Shown here one piece after another: positions 63,229-64,000 of a stretch of 64,000 bases of DNA. The position numbers were made by a program, and so were the translations under genes. The notes below the pieces were generated by a model. The model was given only the letters and a program-made list of their open reading frames with translations. It had not been told where the DNA came from and ran no database searches. The DNA comes from Streptomyces coffeae (GTDB taxonomy: Bacteria > Actinomycetota > Actinomycetes > Streptomycetales > Streptomycetaceae). The stretch is taken from the NCBI RefSeq assembly GCF_016741875.1, contig NZ_JAERRF010000033.1, positions 1 through 64,000 of the forward strand, read 5' to 3'. Every line of letters starts with the position of its first letter. Position 1 is the first letter of the stretch.

Positions 63229-64000
63229 CTAACGCTCTACGCGCTTCAGGCCGCGCACGGCCGGGATTGCCAGCAGCAGGGTGCAGGCGACGAGCGCCAT
63301 GGACGCGGACACGCACAGCAGCGGCACCGTCCCCGCGACAACCGCGAGCGGCCCCGCCGCCGCCTGCCCGACTGGCTTCATCACCAGCGAGCCGGCCGCG
63401 TCGTACGCGTGCACCCTGCCGAGGACGTCCTGCGGGATGTGCGTCTGCACGCTCGTGTGGAACATGACGATCCAGAACGCCATGCCCACGCCGCTCACCC
63501 CGTAGCACCCGGCGATGAGCGGTGTGGGAAGGCCGAGAGCGACCCCTAACGGCATGAGCGCCCACAGGATCATGGAGAGGGCGCCAGCCCGGAGCGGATA
63601 CCGCGGGCGGAGCCTGATCGCGACAATCCCGCCCAGCACACTTCCCGCCCCGAGGGACGACATGACCAAGCCGAACGTCGATGCTCCGTACTCGGTGACC
63701 AGCGTACTGTTGCCGAGGGTCATGGTGGGGCCGGCGCCAGCCAGCTGCCAGAGCATGAAGACGATGATGACACTCCACAGCCAGGTCCTGGCCCGGAACT
63801 CCCGCCAACCCTCGACGAGATCGGCCCGGAACGACGATACGCCGCCCCGCCCGGCCGGGCCCATCGGGACCGAGCGGAGCAGGAGTAGGCAGGCGCCGCT
63901 GACTCCATAGGTCAAGGCGTCGAGGGCGACCACCGTTGCCGGTGAGGAAACCACCAGCAGCAGGCCGGCGAGCGACGGGCCAATCACGGCCGTAACGGAC
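63229..64000 (-). CDS. MFS exporter (EntS-like), incomplete at window edge
   Basis: The C-terminal ~256 residues of a major facilitator superfamily transporter; the gene continues beyond 64000. Six or seven membrane helices are visible, with a conserved VIGPSLAGLLL segment at the edge and GMAFWIVMFHTSVQTHIPQD then VLGRVHAYDAAGSLVMKP, typical of the EntS/MFS_3 group that exports siderophores or drugs. The cytoplasmic loop RADLVEGWREFRARTWLW separates the halves. The stop is at 63229. The true start lies outside the window. Confidence 0.83.
   Translation of the reverse strand, partial: SVTAVIGPSLAGLLLVVSSPATVVALDALTYGVSGACLLLLRSVPMGPAGRGGVSSFRADLVEGWREFRARTWLWSVIIVFMLWQLAGAGPTMTLGNSTLVTEYGASTFGLVMSSLGAGSVLGGIVAIRLRPRYPLRAGALSMILWALMPLGVALGLPTPLIAGCYGVSGVGMAFWIVMFHTSVQTHIPQDVLGRVHAYDAAGSLVMKPVGQAAAGPLAVVAGTVPLLCVSASMALVACTLLLAIPAVRGLKRVER

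Noticed and set aside
1..64000. CRISPR array, tRNA, rRNA or riboswitch
   Set aside because: I saw no regularly spaced short repeats with unique spacers, no cloverleaf with a CCA end and no recognisable riboswitch core. Weak RNAs could be missed without covariance-model searches.

Overview
The window is high-GC actinobacterial DNA that reads as Streptomyces. Codon third positions are strongly G/C, GTG and TTG starts are common, and the gene families are typical of that genus: an FG-GAP lipoprotein, a streptogrisin-type protease, a SpoIIE/PP2C phosphatase, a PucR-type regulator, a P1 peptidase, an FxLD lanthipeptide system and an nSTAND-WD40 protein. The many broken genes and transposase fragments suggest an accessory region such as a chromosome arm or a large linear plasmid. 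The species cannot be named from the sequence.

Layout. 0-7 kb: an FG-GAP lipoprotein, a 1340-residue nSTAND ATPase with 14 WD40 repeats, and an IS5-family remnant. 7-14 kb: a PlsC-type acyltransferase, a decayed stretch with relics of BON, archease and isoaspartate methyltransferase genes, a secreted serine protease, a PucR-type regulator, an esterase and a cupin. 14.4-14.7 kb: Tn3 and IS256 scraps. 14.8-19.9 kb: a divergent regulator and a compact operon for an eight-cysteine peptide (71-residue precursor, MauE-type membrane protein, S26 signal peptidase, TlpA/MauD-type thioredoxin, ABC exporter). 19.9-25 kb: transposase, recombinase and ROK-kinase relics, a methyltransferase and a DUF6924-type protein. 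25-29.5 kb: a 1476-residue repeat protein. 29.6-35.7 kb: a class I FxLD lanthipeptide cluster with an isoaspartate-type methyltransferase.

36-43.3 kb: a GH9 cellulase whose signal peptide looks truncated, sugar-permease and IS remnants, a SnoaL-like protein, and a DoxX/MarR divergent pair with three regularly spaced operators. 43.3-54 kb: relics of a meta-cleavage hydrolase, Tn3 and an IclR regulator; a SpoIIE-type phosphatase; an in-frame IstA-IstB chimera; a P1 peptidase; an arylsulfotransferase; and two inverted copies of an IS end. 54.3-61.1 kb: an intact aromatic meta-cleavage island (TetR, C-C hydrolase, extradiol dioxygenase, IclR, hydratase, acetaldehyde dehydrogenase, aldolase). 61.1-63.2 kb: a mosaic of gene scraps. 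The window ends inside an MFS exporter gene.

How the genes work together. In the Cys-rich peptide operon the order suggests synthesis, export by the ABC protein, leader removal by the S26 peptidase after an Ala-Ser-Ala site, and disulfide formation by the MauE/TlpA pair. In the lanthipeptide cluster LanB dehydrates Ser/Thr, LanC forms thioether rings, and the methyltransferase probably turns an Asp into isoaspartate through a succinimide. In the meta-cleavage island the dioxygenase opens a catechol ring, the hydrolase splits the product, and the hydratase, aldolase and dehydrogenase take the dienoate to pyruvate and acetyl-CoA. No ring hydroxylase is present, so the starting aromatic is unknown.
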